From the NCBI GenBank assembly GCA_001580565.1, contig LRBF01000001.1:25853-89852 (forward strand): a stretch of 64,000 nt of DNA, read 5' to 3'. Positions 1-10,165 of this stretch are shown here, piece after piece. Source of the stretch: Caballeronia megalochromosomata. Lineage in GTDB: Bacteria; Pseudomonadota; Gammaproteobacteria; Burkholderiales; Burkholderiaceae. The notes under the pieces were generated by a model. That model saw only the letters and a list, made by a program, of their open reading frames with translations. It was not told where the DNA came from and did not search any database. A program made the translations under genes and the position numbers. Each line of letters begins with the position of its first letter. Position 1 is the first letter of the stretch.

Positions 1-635
1 ATGGGGACCGGCTCAAACCCATTTTCAGGCCGGACGCAGGACCCGCTGACGGACTCAACCACGGCTTCGAGGCCGCGACGGGCGACATCTTCTGCTTTAT
101 CAATGCGGACGACTTTCTGCTTCCCGACTCATTGCGGTTCGTCAACGCTTTCTTCGATAGCCGCCGCCAGGTCGATGTGCTCTACGGTGGGGGATACTTC
201 GCCGACAAGCAGGGTCAGCTTACGCGCCGCTGCTTTCCGTCGCTGTTCGAGAAGCGCCTTTTCGCGTATGGCGCAATCAATACGTTCCAGCAAGGCTTCT
301 TCTTCAGGGCCCACGCATTCAACGGAGCAGGCGGCTTCAACGTCAAAAACGCGGTGTGCTGGGACGGAGAGCTGTTTCTGAAGCTGAAACTCGAAGGATA
401 TGCGTTCTTCGGGGTCTCGCGGCCACTCGGCGCGTTCCGGCAGTACCAGGGCACGATTACCGGAGGGAACACGTACAAGGCGAAGCTGGACGCGGAGTAT
501 GGCCGTCTCTTTCGGATGGTGACCGGACGCGGGTTTCAGAAGTTTGACTCGCTGATCGAATATTTTCTGCTGCCGGTGAAAAAGCTGACGATAGTTTGCA
601 TTGCGGTCCGCTCATGGGCATTGGGTTACGCGTGA
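1..635 (+). CDS. Family 2 glycosyltransferase, 3' part
   Basis: The frame is open from the left edge, so the N-terminus lies outside the window; about 210 residues are visible. They begin in the sugar-nucleotide binding half of a GT2 fold: a DAGPADGLNHGF stretch, then ATGDIFCFINADDFLLP, where NADD is the DxD-type metal/nucleotide motif. This matches the family in which the acceptor loop reads D-x-G-x-x-D-A-L-N-K-G-F. It is followed at 683 by a second glycosyltransferase, a deacetylase and a third glycosyltransferase on the same strand, so it probably adds a sugar to the repeat unit of a surface polysaccharide on the cytoplasmic face of the membrane. Donor and acceptor cannot be told. It ends with a TGA at 633-635. 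Confidence 0.85.
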   Translation, partial: GDRLKPIFRPDAGPADGLNHGFEAATGDIFCFINADDFLLPDSLRFVNAFFDSRRQVDVLYGGGYFADKQGQLTRRCFPSLFEKRLFAYGAINTFQQGFFFRAHAFNGAGGFNVKNAVCWDGELFLKLKLEGYAFFGVSRPLGAFRQYQGTITGGNTYKAKLDAEYGRLFRMVTGRGFQKFDSLIEYFLLPVKKLTIVCIAVRSWALGYA

Positions 636-682
636 GCAGGTGACTTTCGGGATTCTGTAATTTCATGCGAAGAGTGATTGCT

Positions 683-1540
683 ATGAGCGCGCAAATTTCA
701 GTTTTGATCCTGACGAAGAACGAAGAACGTGACATCGAAGGATGTATAAGGAGCGTCCTGTGGTCGGATGATATTCACGTGCTGGATTCGTATAGCACCG
801 ACGCCACCTGTGACGTCGCGGAGAGGCTCGGCGCAAGAATCTCGAAGCGGCCTTTCGACTCGTATTCGAGTCAAAGCAACTTTGGAGTGAAGGAACTAGC
901 CTACGCTCACGAGTGGATCCTGATGGTCGATGCCGATGAACGAATCCCTCCGGCGCTGGCAAGCGAGATGGCGCTGTTCGTACAAGGCGCAACATCCGAT
1001 GTGGCGGCAGCGAGACTGAGGAGGCGCGATTTCCTTTGCGGTACCTGGCTGAAGCATGCATCGATCTCGCCGTTCAACATTCGATTGTTCCGGCGCGGCT
1101 GCGTTTCTTTCACGCGCGACATCAACCCTATCACCAATATCAGCGGCAAAGTCGTCGACCTGGAATCGCATTTCGACCACTACTCGTTTTCCAAGGGCAT
1201 GCGGCACTGGTTCGAGAAGCACAACCAGTATTCGGACATGGAAGCAAGGCTGATAGCAACCCATCAGTCGATCAGTCCTTCGTGGAGAACAGCACTGTTC
1301 GGAGAAGACCCGAACGAACGACGCGTGCATCAGAAGGCGCTCTTCTATCGGATGCCCGCACGTCCACTGATCAAATTTCTGTACATGCTCGTGATCCGGC
1401 GGTCCTTTCTGGATGGCCGCGCGGGGATACGCTACACCATTCTTCAGTCCATCTACGAGTACATGATCGTACTGAAGACCCAGGAACTCGAAGGTGAGCG
1501 CGCGGTTGCAGACGCACGACGTGCCGATATCGCCCAGTGA
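683..1540 (+). CDS. Family 2 glycosyltransferase, WaaE/KdtX-like
   Basis: A protein of 285 residues starting MSAQISVLILTKNEE. It has the GT2 nucleotide-binding start (LILTKNEERDIEGCIRSV), the VLDSYSTDAT donor-site segment and a DADER metal motif near residue 85. The residues after it resemble the WaaE/KdtX group of lipopolysaccharide-core glucosyltransferases, which is also common in exopolysaccharide clusters. The ATG at 683 is preferred over one at 665 because GAAG lies about 8 nt before it and the family normally begins directly at the beta-strand. It lies between two other polysaccharide genes on the same strand. The sugar transferred is unknown. Confidence 0.85.
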   Translation: MSAQISVLILTKNEERDIEGCIRSVLWSDDIHVLDSYSTDATCDVAERLGARISKRPFDSYSSQSNFGVKELAYAHEWILMVDADERIPPALASEMALFVQGATSDVAAARLRRRDFLCGTWLKHASISPFNIRLFRRGCVSFTRDINPITNISGKVVDLESHFDHYSFSKGMRHWFEKHNQYSDMEARLIATHQSISPSWRTALFGEDPNERRVHQKALFYRMPARPLIKFLYMLVIRRSFLDGRAGIRYTILQSIYEYMIVLKTQELEGERAVADARRADIAQ

Positions 1541-1560
1541 GGGCCAGTCCGGAGATCGAC

Positions 1561-2316
1561 ATGAGAGAGATAATCTTCAACGCTGACGACTTCGGTCTGG
1601 ATGCCGATACCTTCGACGCGACCGTCAAGTGCTTCGAGACGGGGATCCTTCGAAGCGCCACGATCATGACGGGTATGCCAATGTCGAGCGCGGCCTATGG
1701 ATTTGCCCGATCCAGTCGCGAATTCTCCTTCGGCCTGCATTTCAATATCGTCGATTCGCATCTTCCACTGTCGCAATGCGCGTCGCTATGCGATTCGGAG
1801 AACCGGTTTCGAGAAAGCCATCGGCAGCGGCGTCAAGCGCTCGCACATCGCGTGAACGCCGCTGACGTCGCACGCGAATTCGATCTGCAAATCACGGAAC
1901 TCCTCGACAATGGCGTTCAAGTGTCGCACGTCGACAGTCACGGGCATCTTCACAAGTTTCCGGCCATCATCAATGCGATCAAGCCGAGTCTCAAGCGTTT
2001 CGGCATCCGTCGCGTACGTCGGCCGCAAAATCTTTTCTTTCGTCGCACATTCCCGCGCCAGGTCATCAACGGATGGTTCGCGCATGCATTCGATGACCTG
2101 AATCACCCGGACAACTTTCTGGCGATCGACACCGCGATAGCCGACTGGCCGGACAAACTGCATTCGTTGCTGCCGGACGGGTTGACCGAAATATCCGTTC
2201 ATCCCGGAACGAAAGAGAGGTGGCGTCTTTCGGAAGGACGCCCATTCTTCGCGGGACGCGAGATCGCGGACGTGCTCAAGAAATGCGATGTCCGCGTAAC
2301 CAGCTATCTGTTTTGA
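1561..2316 (+). CDS. ChbG/HpnK (YdjC-family) deacetylase
   Basis: A protein of 251 residues beginning MREIIFNADDFGLD, the family's metal-binding start (the aspartate pair of NADDFG). A second metal site is visible as the SHVDSHGHLHKFP segment near residue 125. Family members are metal-dependent carbohydrate deacetylases (chitooligosaccharide ChbG, hopanoid HpnK). The ATG at 1561 has CCGGAG upstream and fits the family start; an ATG at 1537 would only add eight residues overlapping the previous gene. Set among glycosyltransferases, it probably removes an N-acetyl group from a sugar or lipid-linked intermediate of the polysaccharide. That substrate is inferred. Confidence 0.85.
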   Translation: MREIIFNADDFGLDADTFDATVKCFETGILRSATIMTGMPMSSAAYGFARSSREFSFGLHFNIVDSHLPLSQCASLCDSENRFRESHRQRRQALAHRVNAADVAREFDLQITELLDNGVQVSHVDSHGHLHKFPAIINAIKPSLKRFGIRRVRRPQNLFFRRTFPRQVINGWFAHAFDDLNHPDNFLAIDTAIADWPDKLHSLLPDGLTEISVHPGTKERWRLSEGRPFFAGREIADVLKKCDVRVTSYLF

Positions 2317-2395
2317 GTCGATTTTCTCCGGTCGTGCCGGGCGAGGTTCCGGCGCAATCCAGGTTTCGCTCATCACTCAATGACCATACGGTGCC

Positions 2396-3562
2396 ATGAG
2401 GATCCTGCACGTCATCTCGAGCGTCGACCCCGCAGGCGGCGGCCCGATCGAATGCATTCGTCAAGTGTCCGCACAATGGGCCTTGCTCGGTCATCATTCG
2501 GAGATCGCCAGCCTGGACGACCCGGCTGCCGGCTTTGTTCGTAGCTGCCCGCTAACCGTACACGCTCTTGGTCCTGGAATTTCGGCGTATCAGTATGCGC
2601 CCCGTTTCACGGACTGGATGCGGGAAGCGGCACCGGACTTCAACGTGGTGCTGGTCCACGGCCTTTGGCAATATCACAGCTTCGCAGTCTGGCGCGCACT
2701 TCGCGATCGCCCTGTCGGTTATTTCGTGTTTCCTCATGGCATGCTCGATCCATGGTTCAGACGGCGCTACCCTCTGAAGCACATAAAGAAGTGGGCGTTC
2801 TGGCCGTGGTCGGATTATCGGGTGCTGCGCGACGCCAAGTGCGTGCTGTTCACCTGTGATGAAGAGCGGGTGCTGGCCCAGCGCTCGTTCTGGCTGTATC
2901 GAGCACGAGAACGCATCGCGCCTCTTGGCACGGGCGACGGACCGTCGAACGGTTCGGCGCTGCGTGACATGTTCCTCAATGCTTATCCGCACCTGCGCAA
3001 TCGCAGGATCGTCCTGTTTCTTGGGCGCGTTCACCCGAAAAAGGGCTGTGACAGCCTCATTCGGGCGTTCGCGTCAGCGGCAGATTCAGACCCGTCGTTG
3101 TCGCTGGTATTCGTCGGGCCAGTCCATCCCGCCTGGCGAAAGAAACTCGAACTCCTTGCGCGACAGTTGTCCGTGTTCGATCGCATAACCTGGACCGGCA
3201 TGCTTCAAGGCGAGATGAAGTGGGCGGCGCTCCATGCAAGTGAAATCTTCATCCTGCCGTCTCATCAGGAAAACTTCGGGATCGCGGTGGTCGAAGCTCT
3301 GGCCTCCGGCACGCCCGTACTGTTGTCCAACAAGGTCAACATATGGAGGGAAATCGTCGCGGATGGCGCCGGTTTCGTGGATGACGATACCGATCAGGGC
3401 ACCACGCATCTACTCGAGCGCTGGCTGGCCCTGGCTCCAGAAGAAAGATCAGCGATGTGCGAACGTGCACTTGCCTCCTTTCACAGAAGGTTCAGGAGCG
3501 AGGTCGCGGCATCTCATCTAATAGATATCCTTAGCAAAGAGTCAGATGCCGCCCTGGAATGA
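2396..3562 (+). CDS. Family 4 glycosyltransferase
   Basis: A protein of 388 residues with a GT-B fold. The N-terminal Rossmann domain starts MRILHVISSVDPAGGGP. The C-terminal domain starts near residue 200 with IVLFLGRVHPKKGCDSLI and carries the retaining-GT E-x7-E motif at HQENFGIAVVEALASGTPVL near residue 300. It lies last in the glycosyltransferase group, about 190 nt before gmd, and would add a sugar to the repeat unit assembled by this cluster. Its nucleotide-sugar donor could be GDP-mannose or GDP-fucose given the neighbours, but this is not shown by the sequence. Confidence 0.87.
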   Translation: MRILHVISSVDPAGGGPIECIRQVSAQWALLGHHSEIASLDDPAAGFVRSCPLTVHALGPGISAYQYAPRFTDWMREAAPDFNVVLVHGLWQYHSFAVWRALRDRPVGYFVFPHGMLDPWFRRRYPLKHIKKWAFWPWSDYRVLRDAKCVLFTCDEERVLAQRSFWLYRARERIAPLGTGDGPSNGSALRDMFLNAYPHLRNRRIVLFLGRVHPKKGCDSLIRAFASAADSDPSLSLVFVGPVHPAWRKKLELLARQLSVFDRITWTGMLQGEMKWAALHASEIFILPSHQENFGIAVVEALASGTPVLLSNKVNIWREIVADGAGFVDDDTDQGTTHLLERWLALAPEERSAMCERALASFHRRFRSEVAASHLIDILSKESDAALE

Positions 3563-3750
3563 TTCGCTTTCCACGCGAGCCGCAACGGGATTGGCAAGAT
3601 TGACCAAGGTGTTGGCGAGACATTGAGGCGTTCGGGCGCTACGCTTGATTCAACAGGTGAGAATGCGTTTGACAAGTGGCGTCACGCGGATTTGAAGCGA
3701 GACGCATACGTCACATGCATTTCGACTAGCCGAAAATTAAGGAGTATGTG

Positions 3751-4869
3751 ATGACTCGAAAAGTAGCCCTTATCACGGGAATTACCGGTCAGGACGGATC
3801 CTATCTCGCCGAGCTGCTCTTGGAGAAAGGCTACGAGGTACACGGCATCAAACGCCGCAGTTCGCTCTTCAACACAGATCGCATCGATCATCTGTATCGC
3901 GATCCACATGAAGCAGGGGGCCGACTTCATCTGCATCACGGCGACCTCACCGATTCATCGAGCATCTTGCGCATCATACAGCGCACAATGCCCGACGAGA
4001 TCTATAACCTGGCCGCTCAAAGTCACGTTGCGGTCTCGTTCGAGGAGCCCGAGTACACGGCCAACGCGGACGGTGTGGGCGCGCTGCGCATCATCGAGGC
4101 AATCCGCATTCTCGGCCTGGAAAAGAAGACGCGCTTCTATCAGGCTTCGACTTCCGAGCTGTATGGTCTCGTTCAGGAGATTCCGCAGCGCGAGAGCACG
4201 CCTTTTTATCCACGCAGTCCCTATGCCGTGGCGAAGCTGTATGCGTACTGGATCACGGTGAACTACCGCGAGGCTTATGGACTGTACGCGTGCAACGGCA
4301 TTCTTTTCAATCACGAATCGCCGGTACGCGGCGAGACCTTCGTAACACGCAAGATTACGCGTGCAATCTCGCGTATCGCCGCCGGTTTGCAGGAGGAACT
4401 CTATCTCGGCAACCTCTCGGCGCTGCGCGACTGGGGACATGCCCGTGACTATGTGGAAATGCAATGGATGATGCTGCAGCAGGAAGAGCCCGAGGACTTC
4501 GTGATCGCAACGGGTATCCAGTACAGCGTGCGCGAGTTCGTGCAGCAGGCGGCGGCCGAACTCGGTATCGTCGTGCGCTTCGAAGGTGAAGGGGTCGACG
4601 AGCTCGGTATCGTCGACCGCCTGACGAGCCGCGAAACGAAGCTCAGGCCGGGCCAGATCATCGTGCGCGTGGACCCGCGCTATTTTCGCCCGACGGAGGT
4701 GGAGACCTTGCTGGGCGACCCGTCGAAGGCGCATATGAAGCTCGGCTGGAAGCCGAAGACATCGTTCGCGACACTGGTGCAGGAGATGGTGCGCGCCGAC
4801 TATCAGATCGCGCGCCGCGACGCCCTGGTCACGCTTGCCGGATTCAAGGCGCTCGAACATCATGAATGA
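3751..4869 (+). CDS. gmd: GDP-mannose 4,6-dehydratase
   Basis: A protein of 372 residues of the extended SDR type. It has the NADP-binding [16 protein letters not shown] at the N-terminus, the typical GIKRRSS that contacts the cofactor phosphate, the catalytic threonine in QASTSELYG, and the YxxxK pair in [12 protein letters not shown] near residue 155. It converts GDP-D-mannose to GDP-4-keto-6-deoxy-D-mannose in the cytoplasm, the first step to GDP-L-fucose. GGAG lies 6 nt before the ATG at 3751; a GTG directly before it is the less likely start. The 3' end overlaps fcl by 8 nt, so the two are translationally coupled. Confidence 0.96.
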   Translation: MTRKVALITGITGQDGSYLAELLLEKGYEVHGIKRRSSLFNTDRIDHLYRDPHEAGGRLHLHHGDLTDSSSILRIIQRTMPDEIYNLAAQSHVAVSFEEPEYTANADGVGALRIIEAIRILGLEKKTRFYQASTSELYGLVQEIPQRESTPFYPRSPYAVAKLYAYWITVNYREAYGLYACNGILFNHESPVRGETFVTRKITRAISRIAAGLQEELYLGNLSALRDWGHARDYVEMQWMMLQQEEPEDFVIATGIQYSVREFVQQAAAELGIVVRFEGEGVDELGIVDRLTSRETKLRPGQIIVRVDPRYFRPTEVETLLGDPSKAHMKLGWKPKTSFATLVQEMVRADYQIARRDALVTLAGFKALEHHE

Positions 4870-5800
4870 CGCCACCATCGACGAGGACGCACGCATCTTT
4901 GTCGCGGGACATCGGGGCATGGTAGGTTCGGCGCTCGTGCGCCGGCTGGAAGCCGATGGATACCGCAACATCGTGACGCGCACCAGGGAGCAGCTCGACC
5001 TGATGGATCAGTGGGGCGTCAATATCTTCTTCGAGGAAGAAGGTATCGACGTGGTTTTCCTCGCTGCGGCGCGCGTGGGCGGCATTCTTGCGAACGCAAC
5101 GATGCCGGCCTCGTTCATCTACGAAAACCTCGCGATCGAGATGAACGTCATTCATGCCGCATACCGCTGGAACGTATCGAAGCTGATGTTTTTCGGGTCG
5201 TCCTGCATCTATCCGAGGAACTGCCCGCAGCCGATCAAGGAAGACTACTTGCTGACGTCCGCACTCGAGGCGACGAACGAGCCCTATGCGATTGCGAAGA
5301 TTGCCGGCCTGAAGTTATGCGAGGCATATAACCGGCAATATGGCACGCGCTTTGTCTCGTTGATGCCGACCAATCTCTACGGCCCGAACGACAACTACGA
5401 TCTCAAGACGAGCCATGTGCTGCCTGCGTTGATTCGCAAGGCGCACGAGGCCAGGTTGCGTGGCGACGAGTTCCTGTCCGTCTGGGGTTCGGGTGCGCCG
5501 CGGCGCGAGTTCCTGCACGTCGACGACCTTGCGACGGCCGCCGTGTTTCTCATGAACCACGATATCGATGAAGGCGTGTTCAACGTCGGCGCCGGTGCGG
5601 ACGTGACGATCCACGAACTGGCGCAAACGGTATGCCGAGTCGTCGGCTTCGAAGGCGGATTGGAGTTCGACAGGAGCAAGCCGGATGGCACGCCAAGAAA
5701 ATTGCTCGACTCATCGAGGCTTGCGGAAATGGGCTGGCGAGCCTCCATTCCGATCGAGGACGGCATACGGTCGGTGTACGACGATTTCGTGGCGCACTGA
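4862..5800 (+). CDS. fcl: GDP-L-fucose synthase
   Basis: A protein of 312 residues. It shows the NADP-binding start [14 protein letters not shown], the FGSSCIYP segment and the catalytic Tyr-Lys in [15 protein letters not shown] near residue 145. It does the epimerisation and reduction of GDP-4-keto-6-deoxymannose to GDP-L-fucose. The start at 4862 lies inside the end of gmd, as is usual for this pair. With gmd upstream and manC downstream it completes a GDP-mannose to GDP-fucose route, so the polysaccharide made here probably contains L-fucose. Confidence 0.95.
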   Translation: MNDATIDEDARIFVAGHRGMVGSALVRRLEADGYRNIVTRTREQLDLMDQWGVNIFFEEEGIDVVFLAAARVGGILANATMPASFIYENLAIEMNVIHAAYRWNVSKLMFFGSSCIYPRNCPQPIKEDYLLTSALEATNEPYAIAKIAGLKLCEAYNRQYGTRFVSLMPTNLYGPNDNYDLKTSHVLPALIRKAHEARLRGDEFLSVWGSGAPRREFLHVDDLATAAVFLMNHDIDEGVFNVGAGADVTIHELAQTVCRVVGFEGGLEFDRSKPDGTPRKLLDSSRLAEMGWRASIPIEDGIRSVYDDFVAH

Positions 5801-5872
5801 GTGTCGCGCGTGATCGCGTTCGAACGGATTGTTTCCGCGGACGTCTTCCGATTCAACGTCAGGAGTGCATGA

Positions 5873-7396
5873 ATGAACGGTGCAACGGATTCGGAAGAGC
5901 TGGCAAGCGATATGGATGGAGGAGGCTTCCCCGAGCATGCATCCGAGGCGTGTCGCCGGCTGGTCCCGGTCATCCTCGCTGGCGGGTCCGGCACGCGGCT
6001 ATGGCCGGTCTCACGCGGGCAGTTTCCTAAGCAGTTGATTGGCGTAGTCGCGCACGACTCGCTGCTTCAGGCGACGGTTACGCGCATGAAGGATTTCACG
6101 GGCGACTTCGATGTCGATGCACGGCCGATCATCGTGTGCGGCGAAGAACATCGCTTCACGACCGCGGAGCAGGCGCGCGCAAGCGGTGTCGAAGCGAACA
6201 TCATCGTCGAGCCGGCCAGACGCGACACCGCGCCCGCCCTCACGCTTGCCGCGCTCGAGGCGGTGAAGGACGGGCAGGATGCGATCATGGTCGCGATGCC
6301 CGCTGATCATTCGATCCCGGATATTCCCGCGCTTCATCAAGCGATATCTCTGGCTGCCGGATACGCCCGGCGCGGGATGATTGCGACGCTCGGCATTCCG
6401 CCCACGCGCCCCGATACGGCCTTCGGTTATATCCGGATCGGAGACGCTTCGGATGACGGCTCACGTGTCATCGAACGCTTCGTCGAGAAACCCGCGGCCG
6501 AGCTTGCCGCGCAGTACGTCGCCTCAGGCAATTACTGGTGGAACAGCGGCATCTTCATCGTGCGTGCAAGCGTGTGGCTGAAGACGGTCGCTCGCCTGAA
6601 CGGCGAGATGCACAGGGGGTGCGTCGCCGCGCTGAAGGGCGCGAAGATCGACGGGCAGTTCATCCGACCCAGCCCATCTGTTTTCGACCGTGTCCCGTCC
6701 GACTCCATCGACTATGCCGTGATGGAGCACATGGGCGTGGAAAGCGCACCGTGTGCCGGTGTCGTCATTCCACTTGTCGCTGGCTGGTCGGATCTCGGTT
6801 CGTGGGACGCAGTCTGGGAAGCCATGCAAAAGGACCCGTCAGGCAACGTGGCGAGCGGGCGCGTCATTTTCGAGGGCGCGACGTCGAGTTATGCGCGATC
6901 GGAAGGCGGCCGTCTCGTCGCATGCGTCGGCACGACGAATGTAATTGTGGTGGAGACGGACGACGCGGTGCTTGTCGCGGATCGCTCCCGGGCACAGGAT
7001 GTCAAGGGACTCGTCGCGCGTATTCACGCGCAGCGCGCGCCCGAGGCCGAGACGCATCGCAAGGTACGTCGGCCGTGGGGATTCTATGATTCGATCGAAC
7101 ATGGCGAGCGGTTTCAGGTGAAGCGTATCGTCGTGTCGCCCGGCGCAAGCCTGTCATTGCAAATGCATCATCATCGCGCGGAGCATTGGGTCGTCGTATC
7201 TGGCACGGCGCTCGTGACCCGTGGCGAAGAGCAGTTCCTGCTGTCGGAAAACGAGTCGGCCTACATTCCGCTGGGCGTGAAGCACCGCCTGCAGAATCCC
7301 GGCAAGGTACAGCTTGAAATCATCGAAGTTCAATCCGGCAGCTATCTGGGCGAGGACGATATCGTCCGTTTCGAGGACACCTACGGTCGGAGCTGA
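5873..7396 (+). CDS. manC: Mannose-1-phosphate guanylyltransferase / mannose-6-phosphate isomerase
   Basis: A protein of 507 residues with two domains. The N-terminal nucleotidyltransferase starts VPVILAGGSGTRLWPVSRG (residues about 30-50) with the FPKQ substrate motif and FVEKP near residue 205. The C-terminal cupin-type isomerase from about residue 390 shows RPWGFYDSIEHGERFQVKRI and the metal-site histidines in LSLQMHHHRAEHW. It makes GDP-mannose from mannose-1-phosphate and GTP, feeding gmd. The first 28 or so residues before the conserved core are not part of the family fold. AGGAG lies upstream of the ATG. Confidence 0.95.
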   Translation: MNGATDSEELASDMDGGGFPEHASEACRRLVPVILAGGSGTRLWPVSRGQFPKQLIGVVAHDSLLQATVTRMKDFTGDFDVDARPIIVCGEEHRFTTAEQARASGVEANIIVEPARRDTAPALTLAALEAVKDGQDAIMVAMPADHSIPDIPALHQAISLAAGYARRGMIATLGIPPTRPDTAFGYIRIGDASDDGSRVIERFVEKPAAELAAQYVASGNYWWNSGIFIVRASVWLKTVARLNGEMHRGCVAALKGAKIDGQFIRPSPSVFDRVPSDSIDYAVMEHMGVESAPCAGVVIPLVAGWSDLGSWDAVWEAMQKDPSGNVASGRVIFEGATSSYARSEGGRLVACVGTTNVIVVETDDAVLVADRSRAQDVKGLVARIHAQRAPEAETHRKVRRPWGFYDSIEHGERFQVKRIVVSPGASLSLQMHHHRAEHWVVVSGTALVTRGEEQFLLSENESAYIPLGVKHRLQNPGKVQLEIIEVQSGSYLGEDDIVRFEDTYGRS

Positions 7397-7446
7397 CTGT
7401 TTCATCGGCTGATCCGAAAGCAGGACATTTTCGCCTGGAGAATGAA

Positions 7447-8823
7447 ATGCGCTATCTAGAGGGTTTGCTGGCCCGGCTCTTCGACGTGAGCATGGTGATT
7501 TGCGGTGCGGCCATAGCATCGAAAGTCAGATTCGACTACATCGCGGCGCACGACTACTCCGCTGCGTTCGTCGCGCTTTCGGCTGCGTTCGCGCTGACGC
7601 TTTTCCCGGGCTTTGGCGTGTACGAATCGTGGCGCGGGCGCGGCAAGATCATGCTCGCGAGCCAGGTGGCGCTTGCGTGGCTCGTCGTGCAAGGATGCGC
7701 ACTGGTGCTGATTTTTTCGGTCCATCGCATCGATCACGTATCGCGGTTATGGTTCGCATACTGGACGGCCTCATCTGGCGGCCTCATGATCGCGGGGCGC
7801 ATCGTCACCCATGCCGTCCTCGCGCGGATGCGCCACGCCGGCACGAATCTTCATCAGGTGGCAATCGTCGGTTGTGGCGCGCACTGCGAGTCGCTCGTCG
7901 CGAGGATCGAGCGAGAAAGCCACGCGGGATTTCGTGCGAGCGCCGTTTTCAACGCTTCGGCCGGGACACCGCTCAGTGTTCGCGCATCCGTCTTCGAAGA
8001 TTTCGATGCGTTCGTGAATGCGGTCCGCGAGCAGAACGTGCATGAGGTGTGGCTTGCGTTACCGCTTTCGCACGAAGGCACGATCTTGCGCTTCGTGAAT
8101 GAATTTCGCGATGACCTCGTCAACGTGCGATTCATTCCCGACGTGCGCAGCCTGGCGCTGTTCGAGAGCAACGTGACCGATCTGCTCGGCGAGCCTGCGA
8201 TCAACCTCGTCGCCTCGCCGCTATCCGCCAGCGCGCGCCTGCACAAGGAGATTTTCGATCGCCTGTTCGCCCTTGCGGCGATCATCGGGGTATCGCCCCT
8301 TCTCATCGGCATCGCTATTGCGGTAAAGCTCTCGTCGCGCGGGCCGGTGCTTTTCAGGCAGCGGCGCAAAGGGGCGGACGGGCGCGTGTTCACCATCTAC
8401 AAGTTCCGGTCGATGTGCCTGCATAGCGAGGAGGCCGGCGTTCTGCATCAAGCGAGGCGCGACGATCCACGCGTGACGAAGGTGGGCGCGTTTCTGCGGC
8501 GTACGAGTCTCGATGAACTGCCTCAGTTCTTCAACGTCCTGCGTGGTGAGATGTCGGTTGTCGGTCCGCGTCCGCACGCGATCGAACATGACGACATCTA
8601 TCAGAAGGTCGTGTCGGGGTATATCCATCGCTACCGTGTCAAACCGGGGATCACCGGCTGGGCCCAAATCAACGGTTTCCGTGGAGAAACGGACCGGATA
8701 GAGAAGATGGAGGGACGCGTCGCCTACGATCTCTATTACCTCGGGAACTGGTCCTTCGCCCTGGATATGCAGATCATCGCGGCGACCATATTCAAGGGAT
8801 TCCGCCATAGCAATGCGTATTGA
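7447..8823 (+). CDS. Polyprenyl-phosphate sugar-1-phosphate transferase (WcaJ/WbaP-like)
   Basis: A protein of 458 residues. The N-terminal half has several hydrophobic segments and a CoA-binding-like Rossmann stretch (VAIVGCGAHCESLV near residue 140). The C-terminal half is the bacterial sugar-transferase domain: KEIFDRLFALAAI, then a membrane segment, RQRRKGADGRVFTIYKFRSM near residue 305, RRTSLDELPQFFNVL and SVVGPRPH. It loads the first sugar phosphate (usually glucose-1-P) onto undecaprenyl phosphate at the inner membrane and so starts repeat-unit synthesis. GGAG precedes the ATG. It is the last gene of the polysaccharide group in this window. Confidence 0.92.
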   Translation: MRYLEGLLARLFDVSMVICGAAIASKVRFDYIAAHDYSAAFVALSAAFALTLFPGFGVYESWRGRGKIMLASQVALAWLVVQGCALVLIFSVHRIDHVSRLWFAYWTASSGGLMIAGRIVTHAVLARMRHAGTNLHQVAIVGCGAHCESLVARIERESHAGFRASAVFNASAGTPLSVRASVFEDFDAFVNAVREQNVHEVWLALPLSHEGTILRFVNEFRDDLVNVRFIPDVRSLALFESNVTDLLGEPAINLVASPLSASARLHKEIFDRLFALAAIIGVSPLLIGIAIAVKLSSRGPVLFRQRRKGADGRVFTIYKFRSMCLHSEEAGVLHQARRDDPRVTKVGAFLRRTSLDELPQFFNVLRGEMSVVGPRPHAIEHDDIYQKVVSGYIHRYRVKPGITGWAQINGFRGETDRIEKMEGRVAYDLYYLGNWSFALDMQIIAATIFKGFRHSNAY

Positions 8824-9103
8824 ACCGGTCACAAACCTTATCATCGTATCGACGTTCTGATTGCCGCCGGACGAGCATTCAACTCCCAGCTCGTTCGACT
8901 ATCTCCTCCGACAAATCCGGCCACATCGAGCCCGCACATCTCCTGCACGAGCGTGCGCGCCACGAGCCATTTCGGTCCCCCTGCCAGGCCCATGAATCCG
9001 ATGCCCGAAAAAGAGGGCGTCTGCGAATTTTGCGCATTGCTGGCACGATTCCCGTCACGCTGCTAGATTACCGTGCAACAGAATCGTTGATCGAGAGACT
9101 ACG
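8824..9103. other. Intergenic stretch, possible gene remnant
   Basis: About 280 nt between the polysaccharide cluster and the peroxidase gene. No terminator or clear promoter was found. On the minus strand, from about 9022 down to about 8844, a short frame reads GIGFMGLAGGPKWLVARTLV and runs for about 50 codons with GC-rich third positions. It has no start region and no family I recognise with confidence; it may be the remains of a lost gene or chance. Confidence 0.3.
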
Positions 9104-10165
9104 ATGACTGACAAACACGCTTCCCCGCGTTCGCCCCTTCCCGCGCTGATCCTCATCGCGGCCATCGTCGTCGTGCTGGTTGCGGCCTTCGCCTACACGG
9201 CGGGCTGGCTCACGCCGCAACGCCTCACGCCGGCGAAGATCGTCGGCAGCCTGGCGCCGCCCGGCGGCGCGGTGCCGGGGTTCAGGCGCAACCATGCGAA
9301 GGGCATTTGCTTCAGCGGCGATTTCGAATCGAACGGCTCGGGCGCGGCGCTCTCCAAAGCCAAAATGTTCATGCCCGGCACGTACCCCGTCACGGGCCGC
9401 TTCAACCTCGCGACGCCAGACCCGAAAGCATCCGACGCCATGGCGCGTGTGCGCGGCCTGAGCCTGCGCGTCGTGATGCCCGACGCAAGCGAATGGCGCT
9501 CCGCGATGATCGATGCCCCGTTCTTCCCTGTCGCGACCCCGCAGGCCTTTTACGACCTGCAACGCGCGCTCGCGAACAAGAAAGATCCCGAGTCGATGCA
9601 GAAATTCGCCGCCGCGCATCCCGAGATCGGCGCGTTCGGCGCGTGGGCGGGCAGCGCGCCGTGGACGGCCTCGTATGCGGACGAGCGCTACAACAGCCTG
9701 AATAGCTTCATTTTCACTAATGCGGAAGGACAGGATCAGACGGTGCGCTGGTCCTTCATTCCGGCCGCGAAGCCGGAGAACCTGACTCCGGACGAACTGA
9801 AGCAGAAAGGCGCGAATTTCCTCGATGCCGAGATCACGCAGCGTGTGCAAGGCGCACCGCAACGCTGGGCGATGGTCGTCACCGTCGCGAATCCCGGCGA
9901 CCCGACAGCCGACCCGAGCAAGGCCTGGCCTGAAGACCGGCACACGGTGGAAGTGGGTACGCTCGTCGTCAAGACCATCGAACCCGAGCCCGACGGTCCG
10001 TGTCGCGATCTCAACTTCGACCCGACCGTGCTGCCCTCCGGCATGCGCGTGTCCGACGATCCGTTCCCCGCCGCGCGCTCGGCGGCGTACTCAGTATCGT
10101 TCAATCGACGCACCGCCGAGGACAAGGACTACCCGCACACGCCCGCGCAAGGAGCCACGCAATGA
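9104..10165 (+). CDS. Catalase-related peroxidase (SrpA type), membrane anchored
   Basis: A protein of 353 residues with one N-terminal membrane segment (residues about 11-32, ALILIAAIVVVLVAAFAY), so the enzyme domain should face the periplasm. The catalase core keeps the active-site histidine in FRRNHAKGICFSGDF and the C-terminal heme-ligand region in ARSAAYSVSFNRR. It is much shorter than a true catalase (about 480 or more residues), which fits the small catalase-related peroxidases that use an organic or cytochrome electron donor. Its TGA overlaps the ATG of a cytochrome b561 gene, a pairing that suggests the cytochrome supplies electrons for peroxide reduction. GAGAG precedes the ATG. Confidence 0.9.
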   Translation: MTDKHASPRSPLPALILIAAIVVVLVAAFAYTAGWLTPQRLTPAKIVGSLAPPGGAVPGFRRNHAKGICFSGDFESNGSGAALSKAKMFMPGTYPVTGRFNLATPDPKASDAMARVRGLSLRVVMPDASEWRSAMIDAPFFPVATPQAFYDLQRALANKKDPESMQKFAAAHPEIGAFGAWAGSAPWTASYADERYNSLNSFIFTNAEGQDQTVRWSFIPAAKPENLTPDELKQKGANFLDAEITQRVQGAPQRWAMVVTVANPGDPTADPSKAWPEDRHTVEVGTLVVKTIEPEPDGPCRDLNFDPTVLPSGMRVSDDPFPAARSAAYSVSFNRRTAEDKDYPHTPAQGATQ

